A stretch of 64,000 nt of DNA, from positions 3,906,001 through 3,970,000 of the forward strand of contig OZ005608.1 in NCBI GenBank assembly GCA_963930655.1. Reading direction: 5' to 3'. The stretch is from Myrica gale (taxonomy: Eukaryota > Streptophyta > Magnoliopsida > Fagales > Myricaceae). The position numbers were made by a program, and so were the translations under genes. The notes under the pieces are model-generated. The model made no database searches. It had not been told where the DNA came from and saw only the letters and a list, made by a program, of their open reading frames with translations. Position 1 is the stretch's first letter; the number at the start of each line of letters is the position of its first letter. Positions 23,420-43,440 of the stretch are shown piece after piece.

Positions 23420-26400
23420 ATGGTATACTTATCGCTGAGACTCTGTTCACGTTCGTGTGCCATTTCGAAACCCATTATAGGCTTCAAACAGAAACTCACG
23501 TTTATCTCTTCAAGAAACGTTTCGCGGAGTATCCCCAGAAGGAACTTTTGTTTCTGCGCGACGCCGATTGAGCCAAATGGACTCACTTCTTCCTCTTCAA
23601 CGCTTGAAAATCAAGTCCTCGACGATTCTCCTATTTCTGGTACCTTTTCCGCACTTTAATTACATCAATCTCTCCAATCATTTATACTCACACACATATG
23701 TAATGTGAGTGTTTTGCATAAACAAGTTTGTGAGGGCGTGACACAGCTATGGTTATGGTTTGATGTAGGAATGGAAGGTGTTCTAGTGAGCTATCTATTT
23801 GGCAAGAGGAAGGCGACGGAAGTTGCTCACTCGTAAGTACTTGATCATCGAATTCTTCCCAATTCCAAATATGTATAAAGAAATGGTTGGTGTTTTGATT
23901 CGTACGAAGTCGCCTTCGCCTACCCTTATCTTTTGGAAAGGCTTCGCGGAGTGAAATGTTAGATTCTCTAGGACATTATTATTTTATTTTTGTTCTTCTC
24001 AAATGCTATGGCTGTACGTACCACTGCAGTAATTACTAGTGTCAAAAATGTGCTTTTAGAAGACTCCTTTTTTAATGCTTTGCATATGATTCTTTTATAG
24101 GACAGAAAGAAATCGCCTGCAGCAGCCAAATTCATAGGAACACTATAACCAATGGTGACAATGATTTTCTTTCTTCTCTTTTTTCTTTAATGCTTTGGTT
24201 TTCGTCGAGGGTGTGGGACTGTTTGTAAGGTGTTCATCTGCTTGTGCTACATTTGTGCTTGTGTATAAAGTTGTTTTGATAAGAAACGTTGATGCAATTT
24301 TTTTCTTTTGGATGAGTATAGAATTTTACCCATTTTGGATTGCTCCTTACAAACTTATTGCCCTTTAATCCTGATTGGTTCAACCCATACTTTATTCCTC
24401 TGACATATTTTATCAAATCCTGATCAGTTTTGGTCAGCATTAGCAGGAGAATGTTCGACAATGTCACTGTCTTTTGACTACTAACTGCTCAATTATAGGA
24501 AATAACTACCCATTCTAGATATGGCTTTCTGTGATTGGGAATTCAATGGTCATATACAGACACAACCACAGACATATAACAGAGAGTTGAACTTTGGTTA
24601 ACTGAGATTTAAATAGCTTTCTTCTATTACAAACTATATGCTGCTCTAAGTATATATGACATTCTTAAATTAATAAGCCATGTGCTGTTTGTGACTGGTT
24701 CTTCAAGGAAATGAGGTTGTTTTATGTAACGTGATTGGCTTTTTTAACGGTGAGCTGTAACGAGCTCAGGATGAGTCATTTATCAACCTATAGATGTGGA
24801 CAAATATTCTCTAGGCCAGTGGTAATGCTGCTGGATGCTCTCTAATTCACCCTGCACCTTCTCTAGGCCAATACATTAATATTCATTTTCTCTTTTTGTG
24901 TTTCTTGGCAAATGTGATCTGACTTCGAAATTCTATTGGATCCGTATTCCAGGGTATGGAAACATGTCATCCAGAAAGGGGATACAGTCATTGATGCCAC
25001 TTGTGGCAATGGATATGATACCTTAGCAATGCTCAAAATGGTGGCTGATGAATCAGAAAGGGGATGTGTTTATGCCATGGACATTCAGAAGGATGCTTTA
25101 GAAAACACTTACTCTTTGCTGGAAGAGTCGCTCAATCCAACTGAGGTGCCTATATGTTTCTCTTTGTTTTACATTTTACTTTGGATTCCTCCAAGGAAAA
25201 GGAAAAGTCATAGAGTTATGTTCAGGAGATGTCAACCTACTAATTGTGGACGCTGAAGCAAAGTTACTTTTGACAGAGTTACAGAGCTGGAATTTTGTTT
25301 TTTATTCCTCCTGTAGTCTTTCCCAAGCATGTACATATGTGACTGACCTTCTTCTGTATAACTCATATCTCATTATATATACAGTGAGATTACTGTGAAT
25401 TAATTGCTTAACCTAAAAGGAAAAGCAAAAAAAAAGAAAAAGAAAAAAGTGTTCTTGTGAATGTCGATGCAAATATGATTCCAAATGCTGTTAGATCATC
25501 GTGAATCCTATATGCTATGATTTAATTTTTTGTTTCTGTCACTGTATTTAAACCTTCATGTTCAAATATTTACCTAGAAACATGAAATTATAGACACAAG
25601 TACTATTAACCCTACCCATATTGTTGGTATAATCAGTTGATTTTTACCTCAGCCATTGATATACATCTGGTGGTACGGTATACTGGTCTTTTGGAATTGG
25701 GAACATGTTGCGGAGTTATGTGCTGTTGTGGTTATGATATTAAAAAGGCTGATGCAATTGCTTATGGGTTGCAAACATATGCAGAGACAGCTTGTCAAGC
25801 TCTTGCAGATATGCCACAGTAAACTGGACAAAGTTGTTCCAGAGAATGCCTCCGTGAGGTACTCACTCTGACTCGTGCTTAAATACTAATAAAAAACAAT
25901 TTGATGACCTGGGTGCTTTCAATTCAGGCTTGTTGCTTTCAACCTAGGTTTCCTTCCAGGTGGTGACAAAGCAATAATCACAAAGCCAGAGACAACATTA
26001 CTTGCACTGGAAGCTGCACAAAAAATTGTCATGCCAGGAGGGCTTATCAGCTTAGTGGTTTACGTGGGGCACCCTGGCGGATGGTGATACTCTTGCTCTG
26101 CTTGATTCTTATAAAAGAAAAAAAAATTGTCTGCTTATATTGCTAGTTTGCAGTCAATGATCTCTCTGTTATCTGACTCATCAATCAAGTGTCTTCCTTT
26201 GGTGGACCTCTCATGAAGGATGTTAGCAAAATCAGAAGTTTAAGCGTTTAGCATGTTGATAGTATCGATTAAAACTATATGTTCATGATCGATGTTGATC
26301 TCATCAGTAAAATGAACAGATAATGAATTTGGGTTGTTATTTGCATAGAATGTATAATTTGCCTGATAGGCTGGTACAAAGGTGAAATAACAGGTTAAAG

Positions 26401-27042
26401 GATTGCGTAGGTGACAACGTTGGATCTTTTTTAGGAGTTGATTTTGATATCTCTCTTTGTAATTATTCAACTCGAGCCCAAGCATGAATGCCAAGCAATT
26501 TGATGTTCTATGGAGAACGAAAGTGCAAATGGAAGTCTTTTGTCCACTCACCAGAATTTTCAATCTCCAATCTATAAATCTGAGTCTTCAAAACCAGCTC
26601 TGGGTTGAAGACTCAGATTTATAGATTGGTAGAATTTGTTAGGCGTATGGACTGTCAAGAGTGGATTGGTCTATGCATTGCTTTAAAGATAAAGAACATG
26701 ATGAATCTCATCTTGTGGTATATGGGCGTGATGCCATAGTATGACATTTGTTCAGAGAATTATAAATATGCGTTGGTGTTGATATCTGCAACGTTTGATA
26801 TGTCTATATCTATTTCAGAAATGGTTGCTTATTCTCATTTCCATTCAGGCTTGGTCCTTGATATGTAATACTTGTTTCAATAAATATTAACCGAATCTCA
26901 TTTTCTGTTGCCATCCAGGCAAGAATGGGAGACCATACAGACTTTTGCTTCTAAATTGCCAGTTGATGACTGGGTTTGCTGCAAGTTCCAGATGCTAAAC
27001 AGACCTTGGGCTCCGATCCCCATTTTCTTATTTAAAAGATGA
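23420..27042 (+). CDS. MnmM/YtqB-family SAM-dependent methyltransferase, plastid type
   Basis: The product belongs to the YtqB family (formerly 'putative rRNA methylase'), in which bacterial MnmM methylates 5-aminomethyl-2-thiouridine at the tRNA wobble position. Exons: 23420-23639, 23769-23832, 24953-25145, 25785-25858, 25928-26083, 26919-27042, about 276 residues. All introns are GT-AG and phases agree. The first 73 residues are Ser/Arg-rich with few acids ([20 protein letters not shown]), which suggests a plastid transit peptide. Motif I is [16 protein letters not shown]; then come [49 protein letters not shown] and [21 protein letters not shown] at the C terminus. ATG 23420 is the first in this frame. 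The residue after GHPGG is Trp here, coded across the exon 5/6 junction, where I expect Arg in relatives. Function is inferred from the family. Confidence 0.9.
26567..26629. repeat. Perfect 25-bp inverted repeat (hairpin) in intron
   Basis: Arms 26567-26591 and 26605-26629 are exact reverse complements, with a 13-nt loop. The structure lies in intron 5 of the MnmM-like gene and would fold into a strong hairpin in the pre-mRNA. It may be a remnant of a fold-back element or a small-RNA precursor. Confidence 0.95.
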
Positions 27043-27844
27043 TTCCCAGTTGCTAGAATTTTTTGTACCATATTAACAATTTTTACAGTGTCTTCTACAT
27101 GTGTATAAATATTGTAGAGCCATTTAATTAGCGGTGCCTGACTTGCCTCTTTCGTGTTTATGGTATTCTTCATGTTATGTTTGCCTCATTTGTGTGATGC
27201 TTAGGGAAAGGATAATCAATGTTTGGATGAATTTCATCAATGTTTGCCTCTTTCTTTTTCTTTTTCATTTATATCTACAGATGTTATTTCAGTTGTCACT
27301 TTTGTGAAGGGTAGTAGGATTATTTCATGAATGAAAAAGTAAAATAGAGCAAAGAGCAATCTACACTATTTAAAAGAAATGGAGAAAAAGTGATTTCTGT
27401 GCTCCTAAACTACTAAAGCAATCTCTAATGTGGTCTCAACTAACACATTTAACATATTAAGTCCTAGAATTATCAAATTTTATCAATTTGCATCTCTAAG
27501 AAAGATTCGACCATCATAATCGTATTAGATATGTTATAAATTAGTCATATGATAAGGTTTTGACCATCAAATTTTATTTTGAAGCGATTGTTTATGAAAT
27601 AGGAGTAAAAGACAAATGGAACAAAGAGCATTAGCAAGCTACACTAAAACTGCTTAGGAAATAAAGCTACCTTACTTGTGTTTAGCTTCTTTTAAAACAA
27701 AAGAGGAAGAACCTATACACTAAAACCATGGTCGCCAAAAAGCTTTTTTTTTCTTGGTCAAAAAGCTTACCATACAAGCACTAGGACTGGGCGCGCGGGA
27801 TCAATCGACTGGCAATGTGAAAAATTGGAGAAAAAACTATTAAC

Positions 27845-27916
27845 GATCGCGATGGGACTCGAACCCACAATCTCCCGCTCCGGAGGCGAGCGCCTTATCC
27901 ATTAGGCCACGCGATC
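27845..27916 (-). tRNA. tRNA-Arg (anticodon CCG)
   Basis: The 72-base minus-strand sequence folds as a complete tRNA. The acceptor stem GATCGCG pairs with CGCGATC; there is a 4-bp D arm (GCCT/AGGC), an anticodon stem CTCGC/GCGGG with loop CTCCGGA (anticodon CCG), and a T arm GTGGG-TTCGAGT-CCCAT. CCG reads the arginine codon CGG. Box A and box B promoter sequences are intact. No intron is present and CCA is not encoded, as expected for a nuclear gene. Confidence 0.97.
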
Positions 27917-28664
27917 ACATGCTTTACCGACAGTAAAATATACAAGTATTATATACTACTTCTTTCTTTACGACACACGTCTGTAATGAAAATTCATAAA
28001 ACAGATTTCCCAAGCCTTTGAAAGAGCATATTTAATTGTGCTTAGATCCACCCCACTTATACCGTTTTTTCCAATCCATGTGTTGCAAGCCCTCAATTGT
28101 TGTTCAGTTCCCAAATAATTTTTTTTTGTAAGTTATACCGTATGGTTTATTTGAAGAGCCCCTTTTGCTTAGATCCAACCCCACTTATACCGCTTGACCC
28201 GTTTTTTTTAATCGACGTTGATTTTTTAAAAAATAAATACACTATTTCACACATCATCCAATAACAAAGCTTGAGACATTAACCTTTTTAATTATTAATA
28301 TTATATATTTTACACCTTCAATTAATTTTTAAAATCAAAATGACGATAAAACAATGTCCATTTTGCATATATCGAGAATATTATTGTTCCTTAAGTCATA
28401 TTGAATATTATTATCAAACTAAAAGCGCAAAGTGCTTAATAGATTGTCATCATTGAGAAGAGAGTGGAATTTGTGTTGTTTCTTTGTTACGTCAATGTCA
28501 AGGAGCCTCTCTACGTACCCGAATTGAATTGTCCATAAAGTCATTAAAAAAAAAGTCTTGTCCAGGCGCTGAATGACAGAAAAAAGAGTCACTTTATTCC
28601 ACCAGAATCGAATGTCACTTTCTCAATCAACAAAATTTAACGAGACAACTACCGACTAAAGTTA

Positions 28665-28885
28665 AACGTTGATTTTAAAATTTTATATTTAATACAAATT
28701 TCAACAACTTTTTATTTTTTTATTTAATATTATTTTTTTATTTTTTTATTTTTTACATAACTACAATATTTTTTATTAAATAATTACGTCAAATCATTTA
28801 TCTCTCCACATTACACAAATAACTATAAAATACTATTCAACATAGATATTCACAACTTTTATAAAATCTTACCTTTTATCACATC
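28665..28885. repeat. AT-rich MITE-like repeat, copy 2
   Basis: Related to 2,330-2,550, with the same order of short motifs over about 200 bp. The borders are decayed and no clean target-site duplication is visible. Confidence 0.5.
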
Positions 28886-29349
28886 TCCCAAGATTCTCTC
28901 TATGACCTCCGTGGAACCGACTTGATTGGTTGCTTAGACTTTGAATAAATTGCTTCTTCCTATATTGTTTTTCTGTCGGCCTTTTAAAAAAACATCCATT
29001 GCCTATTCTTCTCCTCCCCTTTTATATTGCATAATTTATATTGATCTTATTTATAGATAATTAACATTGGCTGACCATGTTCCTTAATAGTTAAGGTTCT
29101 TATTATAAATTTTATAATAAAAAAATAGTTAACATGGTAAAACCTATTTCTCGAATTAATATTCTTTTCCATCACAATGAAACCCGTTTAACAGATTTGT
29201 AATATAATAATAATATATTATTTAATTAAAAAAACTTTTATAAATCCCATAAAAAAATTAATACTATCATAAATGGACTTCTGTGTACTATAGTGACCCT
29301 AAGAATAATTCGCGGCAAAAGAGACGTGTATTGATGAGCCATTTGTATA

Positions 29350-29515
29350 GCACTTAGGACTGAACAAAATCGGATTGCGAACTGGACTTGACTGGAAAAT
29401 CGGATCGAATTTACGGTTCGGTCCGATCCTAATTTTTTAAATGCGGTTCGGACCATATTTATGCGGTCCGGTCCGGTTTATAAATTTTTGATATGCAGTC
29501 CGGACCGGACCATAT
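29350..29515. mobile_element. Truncated hAT-like end with CGGTCCG repeats
   Basis: The segment begins TAGGACTGAACAAAATCGG, which aligns with the start of the hAT element at 12,933 (TAGGGCTGCACAAAACCGG). It goes on with several CGGTCCG/CGGACCG motifs. No matching 3' end or 8-bp duplication was found, so it looks like one end of a decayed relative. Confidence 0.5.
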
Positions 29516-29623
29516 TTAATAATTTTTTTTAATATATTAAAAAAACAACGCAATACATAGAGATTATCCCGAAGACTGCCTGCTTTTATGGCATGACTGC
29601 CGCGGGTCCATATCTCAAATTAA

Positions 29624-29820
29624 GGTTGTGTTTGTGTTGAAATATTTTTGGTATTGGGTTTTGTGTTGGTATTGGGTTTAGTGAAAAAGTGAAGAAAAAA
29701 GTAATTTTTTATATTTTTTGTAATTTTTTATATTTTTTTATGGGAGAGAGAGAGATTATATTGTAGTATTTTATTAGGAGAGAGAATATTTTGAGTAATA
29801 TTGTTGGTGCAAACGCACCC
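29624..29820. mobile_element. Tourist-like MITE (PIF/Harbinger type)
   Basis: The 197-bp AT-rich segment is flanked by TAA on both sides (29621-29623 and 29821-29823). It has imperfect terminal inverted repeats: GGTTGTGTTTGTGTTG at the left, and a right end that reads GGGTGCGTTTGCACCAA on the other strand. TAA duplications with G-rich ends are typical of Tourist-like elements. Related copies lie at about 18,205, 31,390 and 60,605. Confidence 0.65.
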
Positions 29821-30645
29821 TAAATGAGATATGGAGTCTGCTGTGAGATTATCTTCTAGTATGTAGCAATAAAAAGCGATATGCTACTGCGGGTCCCACA
29901 GTAAATTCAAATCAATTGATGATCCATAATTGTTTGGCATAGGAGTTTCATTTTTTTTAATAGCATGGAAGGAGTTCAATCGTTTTTTAAAGGTATTTTA
30001 TCAAGTATAATTTCTTATTAAAATTATAAAAAAATAATAATAATTCCTACCAATTTAATTTATTTTACAAGCGGTAAATTTTAATAAATAAAAAGCTCAA
30101 CCATTTATGTGGAAAGTACTCCTTACAAGTTAAATAATTCTAGAACATCTTGATTTGGAGTATAAATGACACAATAAATAAATACCTGGGATGTACCTTG
30201 AGATATTATTTTACAAAAGTTAATTGTGAAGTGATGTATTTTATTGTAATAATAATATAATATAATTATAAATTTTTTTACACAGAATTAGAGGCAATTA
30301 TTTCTTTTAAAAAAACGTTTCTCGTCTCTAAAAATTCATTATCATAATATATGTTTTTTTCCCTCACATAATTTTAGATTGTAGTCATTATAAATTCAAG
30401 TTTTAAAAAAATAAGAGTTTTGGAGTCTAGTTATTGTGCTGATTATGTTGAACGACAACTAAGATTAAAATATTTAAAATTTAAGGGTTTAGATCGCGTC
30501 ACATTAATTAAAAAAATTTAAATGATGTGTTTAACCATAATCTTCGGACCTTAAACTTTTCATCTCAACTTTCGCTTAATATACTTACCACAATAGTACT
30601 TGATACAATAACCGAATTTGGAGTTTTGACGTCACCAAACATGTT

Positions 30646-30951
30646 TTTTTTTTAATCATAATAGCAGCACATTTCATTAATAAAATCAAGGAGGTTGAAA
30701 AACCTCAAGAACACGCTCTAAAGGGCGAATAAGACACTTCGAATAGTCGGCGGGCCAACGAGCAGGGTAACCAAAAGGCCATACAAAGACCCACAAGGGA
30801 CAGAAAAACCTTATCAGGCAGCAAACTAATATGTTTAGCAGAAAAGGAAAGACAATGACGAAATATGGTGGCACGAACAACAGTTTGAGACGTTCGCCAG
30901 TTGACCGATGTAGAAAGCCTCTCCAGTCGATGTAGATGGTGTCCTCACCGG
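30646..30951 (-). mobile_element. Retroposon (5'-truncated LINE-like), minus strand
   Basis: The 306-bp segment is flanked by a perfect 12-bp duplication ACCAAACATGTT (30634-30645 and 30952-30963). On the minus strand it ends in a poly(A) tract next to the duplication. This is the signature of insertion by target-primed reverse transcription. The open frame inside (minus strand) shows no recognised domain and is probably a remnant of the parent element. Confidence 0.8.
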
Positions 30952-31389
30952 ACCAAACATGTTGTTTTACTATCCTCAATGGACCATTGAGAAGGAAGGA
31001 TTCATGGCGGGGCAAATGAACGCAGCCTCATTCTAGAGAATTCCCTCTTTTCTATTAAAAATGGATTTTTTTAGTATTAGGAAAGGAGTTTTGTCAACGA
31101 CTGGTTACCATGGCATTTCAGTAGAAACGGAACATGAGAAGGGCAATCTATGAACGGTTTCTGTCACGTTTGACTCAGAATTTTGTTTTTTTGTAGAAAC
31201 GGAATATGAGAAGGGCAATTCCCAGGATAATTACAACAGCCTATCAATAAAATTAATGACCTAAAATTTTTCAAAACACACAGAATTCTCTAAAAAATAC
31301 CGCAACCGAAAAAAGTTTCGAGAGGGAGATACCGAGATAGACGTCTGAGTTGTCGTTTTATCGTCTTTTAAAAACCGTTTTGAAGTACT

Positions 31390-31560
31390 TACAGTGTGTC
31401 TGTGTTCTAAAATTTTTGGTATTGAGTTTAGCGTTGGTATTGAGTTTAATGAAAAAGTGAAGAGAGAGGTAATATTTTATATTTTTTGATGGGAGAGACT
31501 AAAGAGAGATTATATTAGAGTATTTTATCAAGAGAGAGTTAAAATTTTATCCGGAGAGAA
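31390..31560. repeat. AT-rich MITE-like repeat
   Basis: It shares a core with the 29,624-29,820 element ('ttttggtattgagttta', 'gaaaaagtgaagag', 'gggagagac ... gagattatatt'). Ends are poorly defined. It lies just upstream of the likely transcription start of the RAF-like kinase gene. Confidence 0.5.
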
Positions 31561-33446
31561 ATATACCGAGTCTGCAAATGGAAAGTGCGAGAAAGCGAGG
31601 GAATGTGAGAGAAATTTTGAAAGATGTGTTCTTTCAGCTCTGAAGGAGGCTCCTTTGTACATGCAGTAATGGCCGGTGCATCCAATCCGTCTTGAACTAA
31701 GACCAAAGGTGAGAACTAGTTAAAAGCATTGCTCTTCTATCAGGTGTTTAGATTCCATTTTCGGTTTGTTTCAATCGAATTGCGTTTGTGTAGATTGATC
31801 CGTTCCTGATTTTGAGCTGTGACTTAGTTCTTTCTTATCAAGTTAGATTGCATTGGTATGTACGTATGTATTAGTGTTTCTGTTTGATGGTTGAATGTGA
31901 TGCTTAGAGTTGTTTCTTGATAGAATACGATCATAAGAATGATAGGAAATGCAAATATGAATTGCTAAAGTAGCACAAGCTAGATTTGTTACTTGTTTTG
32001 CGTTCAACTTCTTTGTAAACGTGTTTTCGAGACGTGAAGTGTTTTTATCGGAAGGCAAAAGGCGACTAGCTCAATTTCTCAGTTAAATGGATTTTCGAAA
32101 CGTTGAAATGTTTATGTCGCAAGGCAAAAATTGGACTGCCTCTTTCGACAAGTTAGTTATCAGACAGGGAAGACTTTCCATCCGTCAACTGATGAAGCTA
32201 ATGCACTCCTAATTGTTTGTAAGCGGTACTAGATCTAAGCAGCTCAAATTTGGATATATCCTGTACGAGCTGCTTTCGAATTTCTATTGTCAACTTCCAT
32301 TTCATTGGTTGAATCTGTGGTTTTCGTGTGTCATGCACCAGAATCAGTAAAATCGAGACTCAATGACTTACAAGAAGACCTGTATATGTGCCACCAGAGC
32401 AGATACAAAGAACTTTGGGCTAATATATCTATTATGCATTCCTAATTGTTAGAGGAATGATTAGTTGCTTTGGGTCAAGCTATCCCAATGATGATTTCCC
32501 TGCCCTAGTGTGAAAGGGCCTTCGGTTTTTGCATGGTTCTGGGCGAAGAGAGATCCGAAAGAATCTTATGGAAATATGATAACCTTGGTCTGCCACTACG
32601 CTGATTTCGAGACATGTCTTGTGGTAGATAACTAAATATCTAAATAAGGTTTTGATATCTGACGGTGCACTGTATTCAGAATTATTTCCATGGTAGATTC
32701 CTTTTGTGATACTGATTACACTCACCTTCAAAATAAAGCACTTAGTGTCCAACCGGAAGGCTATAATGTATAAAAGCTATAAAAGGACCTACCTGAAGCT
32801 AGTAATTAAGTTTACTAAGATAAAGGTGGTCAGCAAAGGCTATTATGTATATCCTTACAAAGAAGGTTAAATATACCCTCTGGGATTAAGCTTTTCGATC
32901 AATAATTTCATGATTTTTTGGAGCTGTATATGTTGTCCACATTGGGGGTAATTCACCTCATTTCACATACCCCATTAAAGAAAAGCTGAATTGGACATTT
33001 TATTTCCATTTCCTGGTAAATATTGACTAGCAAGGACCATAAAAAAAATATTGTGTCTACCTTTTACTGAATTCAGTAGTACCTTCATTTTTAGATTTAA
33101 TGGATTTAAGTTTTCTTTGTAGTTCTCATACTGGTATTTATCTAAGGCTTAGTATAGAATTACTTTCAGACAACTGTAAAATTTTGTGCTTCTGGATTGT
33201 TACTCAAACTTCTTTCCTGAACTCTCTTGTGGTGCAGTGCAATATACCTTGACACTTCTACCAGGGCTGTAAGCAAAGTTTGTGATTTCGTCTGTCTTAG
33301 GCAGGTTGTTTTTCCATGCATGTCATGTGTTCCTCGTACTATTCTAGAACTGGGGTGATGGCAGAAAGTTCAGTATAATGGAATGAAAACAGAGCAAGGG
33401 TTTGATAGAACAGTAGGTATACAGAAAAAAGTATCAGTATAATTCC
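31560..33446 (+). promoter_or_regulatory. Probable 5' UTR exons and leader intron of RAF-like kinase
   Basis: A plausible non-coding first exon ends at the donor CCAAAG/GTGAGA (31708/31709). A second leader exon could start after an acceptor at about 33,236 (GGTGCAG) or 33,303 and run to the ATG at 33,447. The region between has no convincing coding sequence. The first leader exon contains upstream ATGs. This is inferred from splice-site appearance and the coding start. Confidence 0.4.
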
Positions 33447-41370
<7,924 letters not shown>

Positions 41371-43440
41371 CACCAGCAGCTCCTTTTGGCACTGCTTCCG
41401 TGAGTTATATCACAAGGCAATTCATTTATTTTCCCTTAGATATCGTGTATTTTATTAGTAACAGGAATCATTGGCTCCCATAGTTTTTACCCTTTTCGAA
41501 TGGAACATCCTTCTTTTTCGTCTCTCTCGTTGTCACTAAAAATTCTAAAAGTATGAGTAATATCAGTTAGAATTGTGCAAAACTGAGAAGCTTTCATGCA
41601 AAAATAGCCTGCGTTTGAACACAAAAAGCTTTTGTCGATCGGTATATTCTCGTGATGTTGAACTTGCAGAAACATATTCTTATCTTATTAGGAACTCCCC
41701 AGTTTTCTTTCATGTTGAAATCAACGCCAAAACTCAACAATCGTGATCGTGACCCGCCGAGTAAATTAAACAGAGGAATCATCCTCATTTTTTCTCTAAT
41801 GTTTTGTCGAAAGCAACACCTAAAACCATTTAATAAGACATGCTGGCCACAACAGTTACCTGAAAAACATCTTTCTTCCTGGATCTGCTCTCCTAGTTAA
41901 GATCACACCGCTGCAAGAAAAAGTGGTACCTAAAACTGACTTAAAATTAATTAGTGATATGTAATTACCTCTCACATCAAGTGATGCGAAATTATTGGTT
42001 CCGTCCGACCCAGTCTTCCACATTAAGCGAGCATAGATGCTTATGAGGCATTTTCATGGGGAGTTCTTTATTCAGATGAAAACCCACTGCAAAAAAGGCA
42101 AAAAAAGAAAAAAAAAACCACTATTCTGCTAGTGCACAGTGTTGTGTTTGGATGTTTGGTTGGCTCCATGTTTGTATGCAGCTATTCTGCTACAGCATAC
42201 ACCAGTTTACGTAAGTCACTGTGTACTGCTGTGTTTGCCCACTGCAGCTGGAAGATGGTTGCAATGTGGGGCTGTGTGGCTCCATTCTATTATGCACTGC
42301 ACTTGTCATTTTGTGTTGGACACTGATGTGATTAGCCCTACAGCTTCTCGAGTTCATTCCATACTCCTCTTCCTGAGGTAGCTGAGCACATTCTTTTCTT
42401 TAGATCCTTGTTTAGATGGATAATTTTTTTTTAAAAAAATAGAGTAAATTCTATTGAGACTTGTGAAAGCATTGTTGAATTGTAAAAAGATATTAAAATT
42501 TATATAAAAAAAAATCAGAATTTGTGAGGGAGGTGTAAACCAACTTCTAATGCATTTGATTTTGTGCACGCAAGAGTGGACAAGAGTCTTGTCCATAGTC
42601 TTCTCTAAGTTTTACAGTTTATATTGGAGTCAAATGTTTGTTGAGGTGGAGAAAAATCAAACATGCTGAAGATGTTTGAGGCCGAAATCATTGGGGCTAA
42701 ATAATTGGTCAAATTATTTAGAGTTAATATTAAAAAAATTAATTACATCATTTATTATTATTATTATTATTATATTTATTAAAAATATTTTATTTTTTCA
42801 TTTTTCATCGATTTTCATAATATATGAGGTTTTAGGGACCCACACGAGGTTTTAGGGGACCCACCAGCGAGTCTCCACCTTACAGTCACGTGACCTCGCG
42901 ACAGCGCCCCCTTGTTGCTTCTCAGCCTTCTCTACAGTTCTGGTCTTCCACTCCTACGCTCCCTCCAAACGGAAGTCTCAGGGCATATTCGGTTTAATCT
43001 TACGGGGATGTAAGATGTTTGAGTTCGAAATCATTGGGGCTAAATAATTGGATCAATTATTTAGAGTTAATATTAAAAAAATTAATTATATAATTTATTA
43101 TTATTATAATATTTATTAAAAATATTCTATTTCTTTATTTTTTTACCAACTACCCTAAAATATCTTTACTTTATAATATTTCACAAATCAAATACTCAGA
43201 CTTACTTTGCATGTCTTCCACTCCCAGATCACCCCAAACCTTTCATTATTATCCCGAAAAAGCCCCCACCCACATTCGCTGTCGTTATTCATACTTCACA
43301 GTCGGTTACGTGAGGCTTCTTTCTGTTCTACCATCAGCCATTACGTTTTGGCCACGTGCAGCAAGGAAACGTAACCTTTCAATAGTCAGAGTTCGCAGTG
43401 CTCGACAAGTGTCAAGGTTCAGATGCCCCCAGAACTCTCT
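41371..43440. other. Intergenic region between RAF-like kinase and NF-YC
   Basis: No gene is seen. The first few hundred bases probably include the kinase 3' UTR. Two direct repeats lie at 42,671 and 43,014. Short open frames here have no recognisable homology. Confidence 0.5.
42671..43145. repeat. Pair of direct repeats (about 135 bp each)
   Basis: Copies at 42671-42812 and 43014-43145 share 'gatgtttgag', 'cgaaatcattggggctaaa' and a following AT-rich block ending 'atttattaaaaatatt'. About 200 bp separates them. They may be two copies of one MITE, or ends of a small nested element. Confidence 0.75.

Larger units (their letters stand above)
27917..31559. other. Repeat-rich intergenic region
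   Basis: No protein-coding gene is seen. Two imperfect direct repeats of about 35 bp lie at about 28,045 and 28,170 ('cttagatcca-cccacttataccg'). There are several AT-rich MITE-like copies, a partial hAT-like end at about 29,350 and a retroposon at 30,646-30,951. AT content is high throughout. Confidence 0.6.

Noticed and set aside
32480..32752. 90-codon minus-strand open frame
   Set aside because: It lies in the probable leader intron of the RAF-like kinase and has no recognisable features.
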